From Herbidospora solisilvae (GTDB taxonomy: Bacteria; Actinomycetota; Actinomycetes; Streptosporangiales; Streptosporangiaceae), in contig NZ_WXEW01000006.1 in the NCBI RefSeq assembly GCF_009901565.1, positions 372,001 to 436,000 on the forward strand: 64,000 nt of DNA. Reading direction: 5' to 3'. The notes beneath the pieces were generated by a model. It did no database searches and had not been told where the DNA came from. It saw only the letters and a program-made list of their open reading frames with translations. Positions 1 to 7,729 of the stretch are shown in pieces. How positions within the stretch are numbered: position 1 is the stretch's first letter; every line of letters starts with the position of its first letter. The translations under genes and the position numbers were made by a program.

Positions 1-376
1 CGGCGGCGGGCTTGAAGTCGGCCCGGCGGCTCTCGATGCGGGCGGAGGTCCAGTTCTGGCCGCTGCCGATCGGGGTGATGCGCAGGTTGCCGCTGCCGTC
101 GAGGCTGAGGTTGCTGGTGCTGGAGGTGTAGTTCTGGATCTCTCCGGTGCCCCAGTTGGCGGGGCCGCCGGGGTAGCCGTGGCCGGTGTCGATGATCCAG
201 TTGGCCGACGAGGGCAGGGTGCCGGCCGTGCCGTTGAAGTCGTCGGACCAGACCAGGGTCCAGCCCGAGGGGGTCGAGGGGACGGCGGCGTTGGCGACGC
301 CGATGCACAGGACCGGGACCAGCAGCGCGGCGATCCACCCGATCAGAGAGCGTTTACCGACTCGTAAGGTCACCAT
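1..376 (-). CDS. GH16 family endo-beta-glucanase (laminarinase-like), 3' part cut off by the window
   Basis: Secreted glycoside hydrolase of family 16, probably cleaving beta-1,3 or mixed-linked glucan outside the cell. Only about 125 N-terminal residues are present. They comprise a signal peptide (basic GKR, hydrophobic WIAALLVPVLCIGV, likely cleavage after ANA) and the start of the GH16 fold with the family signatures LVWSDDFNG, GTGEIQNYTS and WTSARIES. The E-I-D-x-x-E catalytic motif would lie beyond base 1 and is not seen. The ATG at 376 is chosen because GAAAGG lies about 6 nt upstream; a GTG follows directly in frame. A GAGAGCGCTCTC operator at 465-476 and a candidate promoter at 416-444 precede it, placing it in the same regulon as the GH1 and ABC genes. 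The family assignment is solid; the exact substrate is inferred. Confidence 0.85.
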   Translation of the reverse strand, partial: MVTLRVGKRSLIGWIAALLVPVLCIGVANAAVPSTPSGWTLVWSDDFNGTAGTLPSSANWIIDTGHGYPGGPANWGTGEIQNYTSSTSNLSLDGSGNLRITPIGSGQNWTSARIESRRADFKPAA

Positions 377-415
377 GGGAACCTTTCGGGACGTGGGAAG
401 TCGCAGATTGCCGTT

Positions 416-444
416 ACTGTGCGCCCGGCTTCACACGTCGTCAA
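416..444 (-). promoter_or_regulatory. Candidate promoter of the GH16 gene
   Basis: On the minus strand TTGACG (439-444), a 17-bp spacer and CACAGT (416-421) lie about 40 bp before the GH16 start. The operator palindrome at 465-476 lies about 20 bp upstream of the -35 box. The -35 is good and the -10 only moderate. Confidence 0.45.
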
Positions 445-461
445 GGCCCAAGGTGAAGATC

Positions 462-1604
462 CTAGAGAGCGCTCTCCACATTCGGACTCTGAACACGCGC
501 GAGGGCTCCGAGCACTCCGGCGCGCTCCCCCAGTTCACCCTTCACCACGTTGACCGCACGGGCCGCGCTCGGGATGGCCAGGCGGCCGACCACGGCCATG
601 ATCGGGTCGATCAGCAGCGGACCGGCCTCGGCGAGCGCCCCGCCGATCACCACCAGGCCCGGGTTGAGGATGTTGCACAGGCTCGCCACCGCGACCCCGA
701 GGTGCCGCCCCGCGTCGGCGATCACCCGGCGGCAGCCGATGTCCCCGCCGTGCGCCAGCTCGACCAGCCGCGACACCGTGACCTGGCCGTGGGTGGGCCG
801 GACCAGGTCGATCAGCTGCTGGCCGCCGGCCAGCGTCTCCAGGCAGCCGCGGTTGCCGCACCGGCACAACCGGCCGTTCTCGTCGATGGTGATGTGGCCG
901 AGCTCCCCGGCCGCCCCGGTGGCGCCCCGGTAGAGCAGGCCGTTGATCAGGATGCTCGCCCCGACCCCCGTGCCGATCTTCATGTACGCCACCTCGCGCC
1001 GCCCCTTGGCCGCCCCCCACGTGGCCTCGGCCAGGGCCCCGAGGTTGGCGTCGTTGTCGACCACGACCGGAACGCCAAGACGTCGTCCCAGCTCAGCCGC
1101 CGGATCGACGCCGGCCCAGCCCGGCAGTATGGTGCTCGACCCCATGATCCCCGTCTGCGGGTCGATCGGGCCCGGCAGACCGAGCCCGACGGCCTTGATC
1201 TCGGTACCGCTCACGCCCGCCCGCTCCAGCAGCCCGATGATCAGGCGTTCGGCCGCCGACAACCCCTCGGGCGCCCTGGCCCCCACGTCGAACGGGATCG
1301 CCTCCTCGGCCAGCACGCGGTGGGACCGCTCGGCCAGCGCCACCCGCAGGTGGGAGTGCCCGAAGTCGACGCCGACCACGACCCCGGTCTCCCGGGCCGG
1401 GGAGATGAGGTGGCGACGGCCGCCGGCCTGGGAGATCTCCACCAGCCCGGCGTCGCGCAGCTCCCTGACGATGGTCGAGACGGTCGCCGGGGACAGGCCC
1501 GTCTGGCGGGCCAGTTGTGCCTGGGTGAGGGCGCCGGACTTACGCACCGTTTCCGTGATCAGGCGGCGGTTGGTCTCCCGCAGAGCCGTCAAGGAGTTGG
1601 CCAT
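462..1604 (-). CDS. ROK family transcriptional regulator (NagC/XylR type)
   Basis: Protein of 380 residues. An N-terminal winged helix (residues about 10-70, with the helix-turn-helix LTQAQLARQTGLSPATVSTI) precedes a ROK sugar-kinase-like domain. That domain has the family zinc motif CRCGNRGCLE and the glycine-rich GTGVGASILING. ROK regulators sense sugars or phosphosugars and usually repress uptake and hydrolase genes. The ATG at 1604 is preferred over the longer frame because AGGGAG lies about 8 nt upstream and the alignable HTH begins just after it. A GAGAGCGCTCTC copy lies 74 bp upstream (1678-1689) and a possible -10 TACGTT at 1632-1637. The end of the gene carries another operator copy, so the gene is probably part of the beta-glucan regulon. 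Its effector is unknown. Confidence 0.9.
   Translation of the reverse strand: MANSLTALRETNRRLITETVRKSGALTQAQLARQTGLSPATVSTIVRELRDAGLVEISQAGGRRHLISPARETGVVVGVDFGHSHLRVALAERSHRVLAEEAIPFDVGARAPEGLSAAERLIIGLLERAGVSGTEIKAVGLGLPGPIDPQTGIMGSSTILPGWAGVDPAAELGRRLGVPVVVDNDANLGALAEATWGAAKGRREVAYMKIGTGVGASILINGLLYRGATGAAGELGHITIDENGRLCRCGNRGCLETLAGGQQLIDLVRPTHGQVTVSRLVELAHGGDIGCRRVIADAGRHLGVAVASLCNILNPGLVVIGGALAEAGPLLIDPIMAVVGRLAIPSAARAVNVVKGELGERAGVLGALARVQSPNVESAL
465..476. promoter_or_regulatory. LacI-type operator palindrome GAGAGCGCTCTC, copy 1
   Basis: Perfect 12-bp palindrome inside the last codons of the ROK gene (it encodes the final Glu-Ser-Ala-Leu before TAG) and about 90 bp upstream of the GH16 start. 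Identical copies occur at 1678, 4736, 4866 and 5152. The CG-centred form is typical of LacI-family sugar regulators; CebR/CelR sites have a similar GGGAGCGCTCCC core. The binding protein is inferred to be one or both local LacI proteins. Confidence 0.75.
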
Positions 1605-1677
1605 CGAACGATCTCCCTTGTTCAGGGATTGAACGTACACCTCTTGACGTTCTGGTGGAACAGGTGTTTTCTGAACA

Positions 1678-1689
1678 GAGAGCGCTCTC
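1678..1689. promoter_or_regulatory. LacI-type operator palindrome GAGAGCGCTCTC, copy 2
   Basis: Perfect copy in the divergent region between the ROK gene (start 1604, minus) and the MbtH-like gene (start 1711, plus). It could control either. Confidence 0.75.
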
Positions 1690-1710
1690 AGTCGGTGGAA
1701 AGGGGCAGAT

Positions 1711-1881
1711 ATGGCCCCCCGTACGTTCAAGGTCATCATGGATGGAGAGGGCAACTACTCCCTCTGCCCCGCCGATCGCGAACCCCCGGACGGATGGGTC
1801 GCGACCGGCGTCGACGGCGTGTTCCAGGAACACCTCGACCACGTGGCCGCACTCTGGGGCGTCGACGGGAAGATCGTGTGA
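1711..1881 (+). CDS. Small MbtH-like protein, stand-alone
   Basis: A 56-residue protein with GAAAGGGG just before the ATG. The core FKVIMDGEGNYSLCP, PPDGW and the following HLDHVAALWG match the order of the MbtH fold (xEGxYSLWP, PxGW, late xxW). MbtH proteins bind and activate NRPS adenylation domains. The first of the three usual tryptophans is Cys here (SLCP), and the terminal TDMRP motif is absent. No NRPS lies within the window, so a partner would have to be elsewhere or the gene may have another role. Its stop touches a dispersed repeat copy (1881-1934). The reading frame with a good RBS supports a real gene; the function is by resemblance only. Confidence 0.6.
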   Translation: MAPRTFKVIMDGEGNYSLCPADREPPDGWVATGVDGVFQEHLDHVAALWGVDGKIV

Positions 1882-1934
1882 GCGAGGTGCAGATGGCCGG
1901 AGGCCGGCTGTGGCTCGCGCTGGGAATCTGCCCT
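1881..1934 (-). repeat. Dispersed hairpin repeat, copy 1 (degenerate)
   Basis: On the minus strand this reads GGGCAGATTC, CAGCGCGAGCCAC, GCCGGCCTCCGGCC and a degraded CTCGCT end. It aligns along about 54 bp with the copies at 48006-48060 and 49525-49578. It lies between the MbtH-like stop and the SRPBCC gene. The outer right arm is more diverged than in the other two copies. Confidence 0.75.
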
Positions 1935-1944
1935 GAAGACACGA

Positions 1945-1950
1945 TATGGT
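1945..1950 (+). promoter_or_regulatory. -10 element TATGGT of a possible leaderless promoter for the SRPBCC gene
   Basis: TATGGT ends 7 bp before the GTG at 1958, the spacing expected when transcription starts at the start codon. No good Shine-Dalgarno sequence precedes either possible start. Confidence 0.45.
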
Positions 1951-1957
1951 CCGGCGG

Positions 1958-2365
1958 GTGGCTTCCGTCCGCGTCGAGTGCCCGATCTCCGCTTCGCCCG
2001 ATCACATCTGGGATGTCATCCGTGACGTCGGCGCCGTCCATGAGCGCCTGCTGCCCGGCCGGGTCGCCGGCACGAGAATCGAGGACGGCCGTCGCTATCT
2101 GACCTTCCCCGACGGCAACGTGGTCGAGGAGCTGATCGTCGCCGTCGACGACGAGGCGCGCCGCTTCGCCTACGCGGTCGTCGCGGGCGCCCGCCCGCCG
2201 CTGGAGCACCACCACGCGTCGTTCGAGGTGACGCCCGACGGCACCCTGGTCTGGACGGCCGACTTCCTGCCCGACACCGCCGCCGCGGAGGTCCGCGTCC
2301 GGATGGAGCGCGGCCTGGCCGAGATGGCGGCGGTGATCGCGAAGAGCGCTAGGCCGACTCCCTGA
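1958..2365 (+). CDS. SRPBCC (START/polyketide-cyclase-like) family protein
   Basis: About 135 residues with the SRPBCC pattern: an N-terminal strand (VRVECPISASPDHIWDVIRDVG), a central sheet with RYLTFPDGNVVEELI, and a long C-terminal helix ending [15 protein letters not shown]. These proteins form a hydrophobic pocket that binds lipids, polyketides or other small ligands; the ligand cannot be read from sequence. The start is taken as GTG 1958 because a TATGGT -10 box lies 7 bp upstream. An ATG at 1946 in the same frame is the alternative and would add four residues. The 3' end overlaps the convergent LacI gene by 17 bp. Confidence 0.75.
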   Translation: MASVRVECPISASPDHIWDVIRDVGAVHERLLPGRVAGTRIEDGRRYLTFPDGNVVEELIVAVDDEARRFAYAVVAGARPPLEHHHASFEVTPDGTLVWTADFLPDTAAAEVRVRMERGLAEMAAVIAKSARPTP

Positions 2366-3332
2366 CCACCAGTTCCGTCGGCAGGATCACCGACGACTCC
2401 CCCGGGTGGAGCAGCAGCCGGGCGAGCTCGCGGCCCATCCGCATCGTCGGCTGCCGGACGGTCGTCAGGGGCGGGTCGGCGAAGGGCGCGGCAGGGACGT
2501 CGTCGTAGCCGATCACGGCCACGTCGTCGGGCACCCGGCGGCCGGCCCTCCGCAACGCCTGGAGCGCGCCGAGCGCCATCATGTCGGAGGCCGCGAAGAC
2601 CGCGTCCAGGCCCGGATCGTCTTCCAGGAGCTGGGTCATGCCCTCGAAGCCGCTGTCGCGGGTGAAGTCGCCGATCGCGATGATCGAGCGGCGGCCGGAG
2701 TCGCGCAGCGCGTTCCGGTAGCCGGTCAGCCGGTCGATCCCGGCGACCATGTCGGGCGGCCCGGCGATGGTGGCGATCCGGCGGCGGCCCGACTCCAGCA
2801 GGTGCCGCACCGCCGACTCCGCGCCTCCGACGTTGTCGATGTCGACGTACGGGAGCGAGGACCCCGTCAGGGGCCGCCCGCTGCACACCACCGGGATGCC
2901 CCGGCGGGCCAGCGCGGCGGGCAGCGGGTCGGCGCCGTGCATCGAGGCGACGATCACCCCGTCGACGTGGCCCGACGTCGTGTAGCGCTCGACCCGCTCG
3001 TGGCCCCGCGAGGAACCGGCGAGCATCAGGACGACCTGCTTGTCGGCCGCGTCGGCCTCGGTCGAGACCCCGCGGATGATGCCGGCGAAGGTCGGGTCGT
3101 CGGAGAAGACGCGCACCGGCGGCTCGGAGAAGACGAGCGCGATCGAGTCGGCCCGCTGCGTCACCAGCGACCGGGCGGCCTGGTTGGGGACGTACCCGAG
3201 CTCCTCGACGGCCCGCTGCACGGCCACGCGGATGTGCTCGGCGACCGTGGTCGAGCCGTTGACGACGCGGGAGACCGTCGCCCGGGAGACCCCGGCACGG
3301 GCGGCGACCTTCTCCAGGGTGGGTCTGCTCAC
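2349..3332 (-). CDS. LacI family transcriptional regulator (distal gene of the GH1 operon)
   Basis: A 327-residue LacI repressor. It has an N-terminal HTH ([20 protein letters not shown], then VVNG), the hinge region [14 protein letters not shown], and a periplasmic-binding-like effector domain ending in [10 protein letters not shown]. Its GTG start overlaps the GH1 stop in a GTGA junction (3329-3332), so the two are translationally coupled. It is closely similar throughout to the regulator at 8736-9737, with an identical [11 protein letters not shown] recognition region, so both may bind the same GAGAGCGCTCTC sites. The likely effector is a beta-gluco-oligosaccharide imported by the adjacent transporter (inference). 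Its 3' end overlaps the SRPBCC gene by 17 bp. Confidence 0.93.
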   Translation of the reverse strand: MSRPTLEKVAARAGVSRATVSRVVNGSTTVAEHIRVAVQRAVEELGYVPNQAARSLVTQRADSIALVFSEPPVRVFSDDPTFAGIIRGVSTEADAADKQVVLMLAGSSRGHERVERYTTSGHVDGVIVASMHGADPLPAALARRGIPVVCSGRPLTGSSLPYVDIDNVGGAESAVRHLLESGRRRIATIAGPPDMVAGIDRLTGYRNALRDSGRRSIIAIGDFTRDSGFEGMTQLLEDDPGLDAVFAASDMMALGALQALRRAGRRVPDDVAVIGYDDVPAAPFADPPLTTVRQPTMRMGRELARLLLHPGESSVILPTELVVRESA

Positions 3333-4702
3333 GCCAGGCCGTTCCGGCGGATCACCTCGGCGTACCACTTTGCGCTGTCCTTCGGGACGCGCTCCTGGGT
3401 GGCGTAGTCGACGTAGACGAGGCCGAAGCGCTTGTCGTATCCGTAGGCCCACTCGAAGTTGTCGAGGAACGACCAGACCAGATAGCCGCGCAGGTCGACG
3501 CCCGCCTCGATGGCCGCGTGGGCGGCGCGGAAGTGGGCGTCGAGGAATTCCACGCGCCGCCTGTCGTCGACTCGGCCCCCGATGAGCGTGTCGTCGAAGG
3601 CGGCGCCGTTCTCGGTGATCATGAGCGGCACGCCGGGGTAGTCGCGGGACAGGCTCACCAGGAGTTCGGTGAGGCCCGCGGCCTCGATGGGCCAGCCCAT
3701 GGCGGTCTTCGGACCGTCGGGGACGGGGAAGCCGATGCCCTCGCTGCCCGGGAAGACCGGGTTGGCGGGCTCCCCGGGGCGGGGCTCGGTGAAGGTCGGG
3801 TTGTAGTAGTTGACCCCGAGCAGGTCGATCGGCCGGCTGATCAGTTCGAGGTCGCCGTCGCGCACGAACGACCAGTCGGTGAACCGGGAGGCGCGGGCCA
3901 CCACGTCGGCCGGGTAGACGCCGCGCAGGACCGGGTCGAGGAAGATCCGGTTCATGATGCCGTCGGGCACCGCCACGGCGTCGGGGTCGCTGCCCCGGAC
4001 CGGCGAGAGCGCGTGGGTGATGCTGATCTGCTTCGCGCCGAGGGCGCGCAGCTCCCCGGTCGCGAGGCCGTGCCCGAGCAGCAGGTGGTGGGCCGCCGCG
4101 AAGGAGGCGGCGACGTCGGTGCGGCCGGGGGCGTGGATGCCGGCCGCGTAGCCGAGGAAGGCCGAGCACCACGGCTCGTTCAGGGTCGTCCAGGTCTCCA
4201 CCCGGTCGCCGAGGCGGCGGAAGACGGCGGCGGAGTATTCGGCGAACCGCTCGGCGGTGTCGCGGTTGGTCCAGCCGCCCCGGTCTTCGAGGGCCTGCGG
4301 CAGGTCCCAGTGGTAGAGGGTGACGATCGGGGTGATGCCGGCGGCGTGGAGGTCGTCGACGAGGCGGTCGTAGAAGTCGAGGCCGTGCGGGTTGGCCGGG
4401 CCGCTGCCGCTGGGCTGGACGCGCGGCCAGGCGACCGAGAAGCGGTAGGCCGACATGCCGAGCGAGGCCATCAGCGCCACGTCGTCGCGGTGGCGGTGGT
4501 AGTGGTCGCAGGCGACCTCGCCGGTGTGGCCCTGGAAGACCTTGCCCGGGGTGGCGCTGAACGTGTCCCAGATGCTCGGGCCGCGTCCCCCTTCGCGGGT
4601 GGCCCCCTCGATCTGGTAGGAGGCGGTCGCGGTGCCCCACACGAACCCCTGGGGGAATTCCAGGACCTCCGCCCCCCTCGCCAGATCCGCCGACACGGTC
4701 AT
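3329..4702 (-). CDS. GH1 family beta-glucosidase
   Basis: A 457-residue cytoplasmic glycoside hydrolase of family 1. It hydrolyses beta-linked gluco-oligosaccharides after uptake. The acid/base motif TLNEPW places the catalytic Glu at about residue 176. The nucleophile motif ITENG places Glu at about 364. The family N-terminal signature [15 protein letters not shown] and the C-terminal [17 protein letters not shown] are intact. There is no signal peptide. The ATG at 4702 is preferred over an upstream in-frame start because the upstream part would run through the operator. A promoter (4752-4781) overlaps a GAGAGCGCTCTC operator at its start point. The gene is followed by a coupled LacI regulator and divergent from the sugar importer. 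Confidence 0.95.
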   Translation of the reverse strand: MTVSADLARGAEVLEFPQGFVWGTATASYQIEGATREGGRGPSIWDTFSATPGKVFQGHTGEVACDHYHRHRDDVALMASLGMSAYRFSVAWPRVQPSGSGPANPHGLDFYDRLVDDLHAAGITPIVTLYHWDLPQALEDRGGWTNRDTAERFAEYSAAVFRRLGDRVETWTTLNEPWCSAFLGYAAGIHAPGRTDVAASFAAAHHLLLGHGLATGELRALGAKQISITHALSPVRGSDPDAVAVPDGIMNRIFLDPVLRGVYPADVVARASRFTDWSFVRDGDLELISRPIDLLGVNYYNPTFTEPRPGEPANPVFPGSEGIGFPVPDGPKTAMGWPIEAAGLTELLVSLSRDYPGVPLMITENGAAFDDTLIGGRVDDRRRVEFLDAHFRAAHAAIEAGVDLRGYLVWSFLDNFEWAYGYDKRFGLVYVDYATQERVPKDSAKWYAEVIRRNGLA

Positions 4703-4735
4703 GCTCGCCGCCCCCACCCGATCGGCTCTCCCTGT

Positions 4736-4747
4736 GAGAGCGCTCTC
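4736..4747. promoter_or_regulatory. LacI-type operator GAGAGCGCTCTC, copy 3 (GH1 operator)
   Basis: Extends to a 14-bp perfect palindrome TGAGAGCGCTCTCA (4735-4748). It lies a few bases downstream of the GH1 -10 box and so covers the expected transcription start, a classic repressor position. Confidence 0.85.
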
Positions 4748-4751
4748 AGCC

Positions 4752-4781
4752 AGCATCCCGGCAAGTCGGCCCACATGTCAA
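4752..4781 (-). promoter_or_regulatory. GH1 promoter
   Basis: Minus-strand TTGACA (4776-4781), an 18-bp spacer and GATGCT (4752-4757). The operator at 4736-4747 begins 4 bp after the -10 box. Confidence 0.65.
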
Positions 4782-4865
4782 CGCGGGGCGGTCATCACAC
4801 GGTTTTCCGGTGACGGGTGAGGCGTTGTTGACGCATGCTTCACTCTCCGTCAGCGATCCGCACCT

Positions 4866-4877
4866 GAGAGCGCTCTC
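4866..4877. promoter_or_regulatory. LacI-type operator GAGAGCGCTCTC, copy 4
   Basis: Perfect copy in the middle of the divergent region, 130 bp from copy 3 and 286 bp from copy 5. It could act as an auxiliary site for looping between the two promoters (inference). Confidence 0.75.
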
Positions 4878-5151
4878 TATGATGGCTGCCGAGCGGCCGC
4901 CCGCCCGCCCACGGGGACGGTGGTCGCGAGCCGATCCCGGCCCTCCGCCGAGGGGGCGGCGCGGCCCGCCGTCCCTATTTGTTGATACATGCGGAAAAAC
5001 CCTGACAGGGTCCCGGTGACCGAATCGGAACACAACCGTGGTCGCGCTCCCACCGCCGTCCTCATAACGTGTCCTGAGTTGGCGCTTAGCGCGCTCAATG
5101 CCGGGAATGTGACGGTCGACCGCCCGCCCTCCACCGGCTGCGACGTCGCCA

Positions 5152-5163
5152 GAGAGCGCTCTC
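5152..5163. promoter_or_regulatory. LacI-type operator GAGAGCGCTCTC, copy 5
   Basis: Perfect copy about 54 bp upstream of the importer -35 box. Confidence 0.75.
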
Positions 5164-5216
5164 CATCATTACGGAACTGTCCAATTCACAATGCGGTAAC
5201 CGTAATCTCACATGGA

Positions 5217-5246
5217 TTGACACGCCGTCGTAACCGGGGTGAAGCT
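5217..5246 (+). promoter_or_regulatory. Sugar importer promoter
   Basis: Consensus TTGACA (5217-5222), an 18-bp spacer and GAAGCT (5241-5246). Transcription should begin near 5253, leaving a leader of about 47 nt with a strong ribosome-binding site. It resembles the GH1 promoter in spacing and -10 sequence. Confidence 0.6.
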
Positions 5247-5249
5247 TCC

Positions 5250-5261
5250 GGAACCGCTCTC
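5250..5261. promoter_or_regulatory. Degenerate operator at the importer transcription start
   Basis: GGAACCGCTCTC keeps the full right half (GCTCTC) and 9 of 12 bases of the perfect operator. It sits at the predicted start of transcription, mirroring the arrangement at GH1. Confidence 0.35.
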
Positions 5262-5299
5262 TGATGAGAGTTACTGGAAGAACTTTGGAGGAAGGGTCC

Positions 5300-6670
5300 A
5301 TGTCGCTCCTCTCACGACCCGCCCGCTTGTCCGCCGTCGCGGCTGGTTTGGGCTTGGCACTCGTGGCCACCGGCTGCGGCAGCTCCGGCGGCGACTCCGC
5401 GGAACCGGCGGCCAGCGCCGGCGGCGGCGACGCGGCGTCCGCCGAATGCGCGCCGTTCACGGAGTACGGCAAGTTCGACGGCACGACGGTGAGCATCTAC
5501 TCACCGATCCGCGACGCGGAGGCCGACCTGTTCGAGCAGGCCTGGAAGCCCTTCGCCGACTGCACCGGCATCAAGATCACCTATGAGGGCACCGGCGAGT
5601 TCGAGGCCCAGATCCAGGTGCGCGCCGACGCCGGCAACCCGCCGGACATCGCGTTCTTCCCGCAGCCCGGTCTCCTTGAGCGCTTCGCGAAGGCCGGCAA
5701 GCTGAAGCCCGCCTCCGACAAGGTCAAGACCCTCGCCAACGAGAACTGGTCGCCCGACTGGGTCAAGTACGGCACCGTCGAGAACGTCTTCTACGGCGCG
5801 CCGCTGGGCGCCAGCGTGAAGTCGTTCGTGTGGTACTCCCCCTCGATGTTCGCGGAGAAGGGCTGGAAGGTCCCCACCACGTGGGCCGAGCTGATGACCC
5901 TGACCGAGACCATCGCGGCCTCCGGCATCAAGCCGTGGTGCGCCGGCATCGAGTCGGGCGACGCCACCGGCTGGCCCGCCACCGACTGGATCGAGGACGT
6001 CGTCCTCCGCGACCTCGGCCCCGACGGCTACGACCAGTGGGTCGCCCACGACCTGCCCTTCAACGACCCCAAGATGGTCGCCGCCGTCGACAAGGTCGGC
6101 GCGATCCTGAAGAACGACAAGTACGTCAACGGCGGCTACGGCCCCGTGAAGTCGATCGCCTCGACCGCCTTCCAGGAGGGCGGCGTGCCGATCACCGAGG
6201 GCCAGTGCGCCCTGCACCGCCAGGCCTCCTTCTACGCCAACTTCTGGCCTGAGGGCACCAAGGTGGCCGAGGACGGCGACGTCTTCGCCTTCTACCTGCC
6301 CGGCAACGACGCCTCCAGCAAGCCGGTGCTCGGCGCCGGTGAGTTCGTGGCCGCCTTCGCCGACCGTCCCGAGGTCCAGGCCGTGCAGGCCTACCTCGCC
6401 GGCGGCGACTTCCCCAACCGCCGCATGGCGCTCGGCACCTACGTCTCGGCCAACAAGAAGGTCGACGTCAGCAAGGCCCAGAACCCGATCGACAAGCTCT
6501 CCATGGAGATGCTGCAGGACCCGAGCACGGTCTTCCGCTTCGACGGGTCCGACCTGATGCCGGCCGCGGTCGGCGCGGGCACCTTCTGGAAGGGCATGAC
6601 CGACTGGATCAACGGCAAGGACACGAAGTCGACGCTCGACTTCATCGAGGCCTCCTGGCCGAAGAACTGA
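5300..6670 (+). CDS. Sugar ABC transporter solute-binding lipoprotein
   Basis: A 456-residue extracellular binding protein of the family 1 (MalE/CebE-like) type. It has a lipoprotein signal peptide with lipobox VATG and Cys at residue 26, followed by a Ser/Gly/Ala-rich linker. The mature domain contains typical segments such as GNPPDIAFFPQPGLLERFA and NGGYGPVKSIASTAFQEG. The ATG at 5300 is fixed by GGAGGAAGGG just upstream; a longer in-frame start at 5264 lacks this. It probably captures gluco-oligosaccharides released by the GH16 enzyme and passes them to the two permeases that follow. A perfect hairpin separates it from the first permease gene, which often leads to more binding protein than permease. 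Confidence 0.92.
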   Translation: MSLLSRPARLSAVAAGLGLALVATGCGSSGGDSAEPAASAGGGDAASAECAPFTEYGKFDGTTVSIYSPIRDAEADLFEQAWKPFADCTGIKITYEGTGEFEAQIQVRADAGNPPDIAFFPQPGLLERFAKAGKLKPASDKVKTLANENWSPDWVKYGTVENVFYGAPLGASVKSFVWYSPSMFAEKGWKVPTTWAELMTLTETIAASGIKPWCAGIESGDATGWPATDWIEDVVLRDLGPDGYDQWVAHDLPFNDPKMVAAVDKVGAILKNDKYVNGGYGPVKSIASTAFQEGGVPITEGQCALHRQASFYANFWPEGTKVAEDGDVFAFYLPGNDASSKPVLGAGEFVAAFADRPEVQAVQAYLAGGDFPNRRMALGTYVSANKKVDVSKAQNPIDKLSMEMLQDPSTVFRFDGSDLMPAAVGAGTFWKGMTDWINGKDTKSTLDFIEASWPKN

Positions 6671-6682
6671 TCTAGGGACCGC

Positions 6683-6719
6683 TGCCCGGCCCCGGAGCCA
6701 CGAGCTCCGGGGCCGGGCA
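6683..6719 (+). terminator. Intra-operon stem-loop after the binding-protein gene
   Basis: A perfect 16-bp inverted repeat (6683-6698 with 6704-6719, TGCCCGGCCCCGGAGC and its complement) around a 5-nt loop, 12 bp after the stop codon. No T-run follows, so it is more likely a partial terminator or a 3' end stabiliser than a full terminator. Confidence 0.6.
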
Positions 6720-6743
6720 CATCCGCACCCGGGAGCCTTCCCC

Positions 6744-7727
6744 ATGGACTTCTTCTTCGATTTCGCCGCCGAGGCGCCCAAACTCGTCCAGCTTCTGATC
6801 GGCGTCGTCGCGTTCCTGGCCTTCGTCGGCCTCATGCTCCTGCTGCTCGACCGCGCCCCCATGAAGGAACGGTCGTGGGGCCACTCGCTGCTGCTGCTCG
6901 GCCCCGCGCTGGTCCTGCTGGCGATCGGCCTGGTGGTGCCGGGCATCCGGACGACCCTGCTCTCGTTCATGAGCGGCGACAGCAGCCAGTTCGTCGGCCT
7001 GGACAACTACATCTGGATGTTCACCCAGCCGGAGGCGATCACGGTCCTGCGCAACACCCTCATCTGGGTGCTGCTGGTGCCGTCTCTGGTGACCGCCATC
7101 GGGCTCGTGTACGCGGTCGTGGTGGACAAGTCCCGCTTCGAGGCGATCGCCAAGTCGCTGGTGTTCCTGCCGATGGCGATCTCCTTCGTCGGCGCGGGCA
7201 TCATCTGGCGGTTCGTCTACGCCTACCGTCCCGAGGAGGCCGACCAGATCGGCCTGCTCAACCAGTTCGTGGTCTGGCTCGGCGGCGAACCGCAGCAGTG
7301 GTTGCAGAGCGCCCCGACGAACACCCTGTTCCTGATCGTCGTCATGGTGTGGATCCAGGCCGGCTTCGCCACCGTGGTGCTGTCGGCCGCGATCAAGGGC
7401 ATCCCGTCCGAGATCGTCGAGGCCGCCCGGCTCGACGGCGCGACCCCGCTCCAGATGTTCTTCCGGGTCACGCTCCCCTCGATCCGTCCCGCGCTCGTGG
7501 TGGTGCTGGTGACCCAGTCGATCGGCACGCTGAAGCTGTTCGACATCGTCCGCACGATGACGGGCGGCCAGTTCGACACCAGCGTCATCGCCAACGAGAT
7601 GTACAACCAGGCGTTCCGCTACGGCGAGGCGGGCAAGGGCGCGGCGCTGGCCGTGTTCCTCTTCGTGCTCGTCACCCCCATCGTCGTCTACCAGATCCGC
7701 TCGATGCGGCAGCGCCGGGAGGCATGA
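6744..7727 (+). CDS. Sugar ABC transporter permease, MalF type
   Basis: A 327-residue inner-membrane permease with about seven hydrophobic segments. An extra N-terminal helix lies at residues 14-36. The conserved cytoplasmic EAA loop is EIVEAARLDGATPLQMFFRV near residue 225, where the ATPase docks. It pairs with the next gene to form the channel. The stop overlaps the following gene region by an ATGA junction. No ATPase gene is linked, as in actinomycete CAZyme-linked importers served by a shared MsiK-type ATPase (known for Streptomyces; inferred here). Confidence 0.92.
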   Translation: MDFFFDFAAEAPKLVQLLIGVVAFLAFVGLMLLLLDRAPMKERSWGHSLLLLGPALVLLAIGLVVPGIRTTLLSFMSGDSSQFVGLDNYIWMFTQPEAITVLRNTLIWVLLVPSLVTAIGLVYAVVVDKSRFEAIAKSLVFLPMAISFVGAGIIWRFVYAYRPEEADQIGLLNQFVVWLGGEPQQWLQSAPTNTLFLIVVMVWIQAGFATVVLSAAIKGIPSEIVEAARLDGATPLQMFFRVTLPSIRPALVVVLVTQSIGTLKLFDIVRTMTGGQFDTSVIANEMYNQAFRYGEAGKGAALAVFLFVLVTPIVVYQIRSMRQRREA

Positions 7728-7729
7728 GC

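Larger units (their letters stand above)
4703..5299. other. 597-bp divergent control region between GH1 and the sugar ABC importer
   Basis: No credible gene. It holds three perfect operators (4736, 4866, 5152), one degenerate operator (5250-5261), the GH1 promoter (4752-4781), the importer promoter (5217-5246) and the GGAGGAAGGG ribosome-binding site at the right end. A CTCTC-TGAT-GAGAG small hairpin lies at 5257-5270 in the importer leader. Confidence 0.8.

Noticed and set aside
186-2102. Long plus-strand open frame (638 codons) across the ROK gene
   Set aside because: It is antisense to a clear ROK regulator, has no recognisable domain, is rich in Arg/Pro/Gly/Asp as expected of high-GC shadow frames, and would run through operators.
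2349-4640. Apparent 763-residue fusion of a basic N-terminal half with the LacI regulator
   Set aside because: The upstream half is an out-of-frame shadow of the GH1 gene; the HTH start and GTGA junction mark the true LacI start at 3332.
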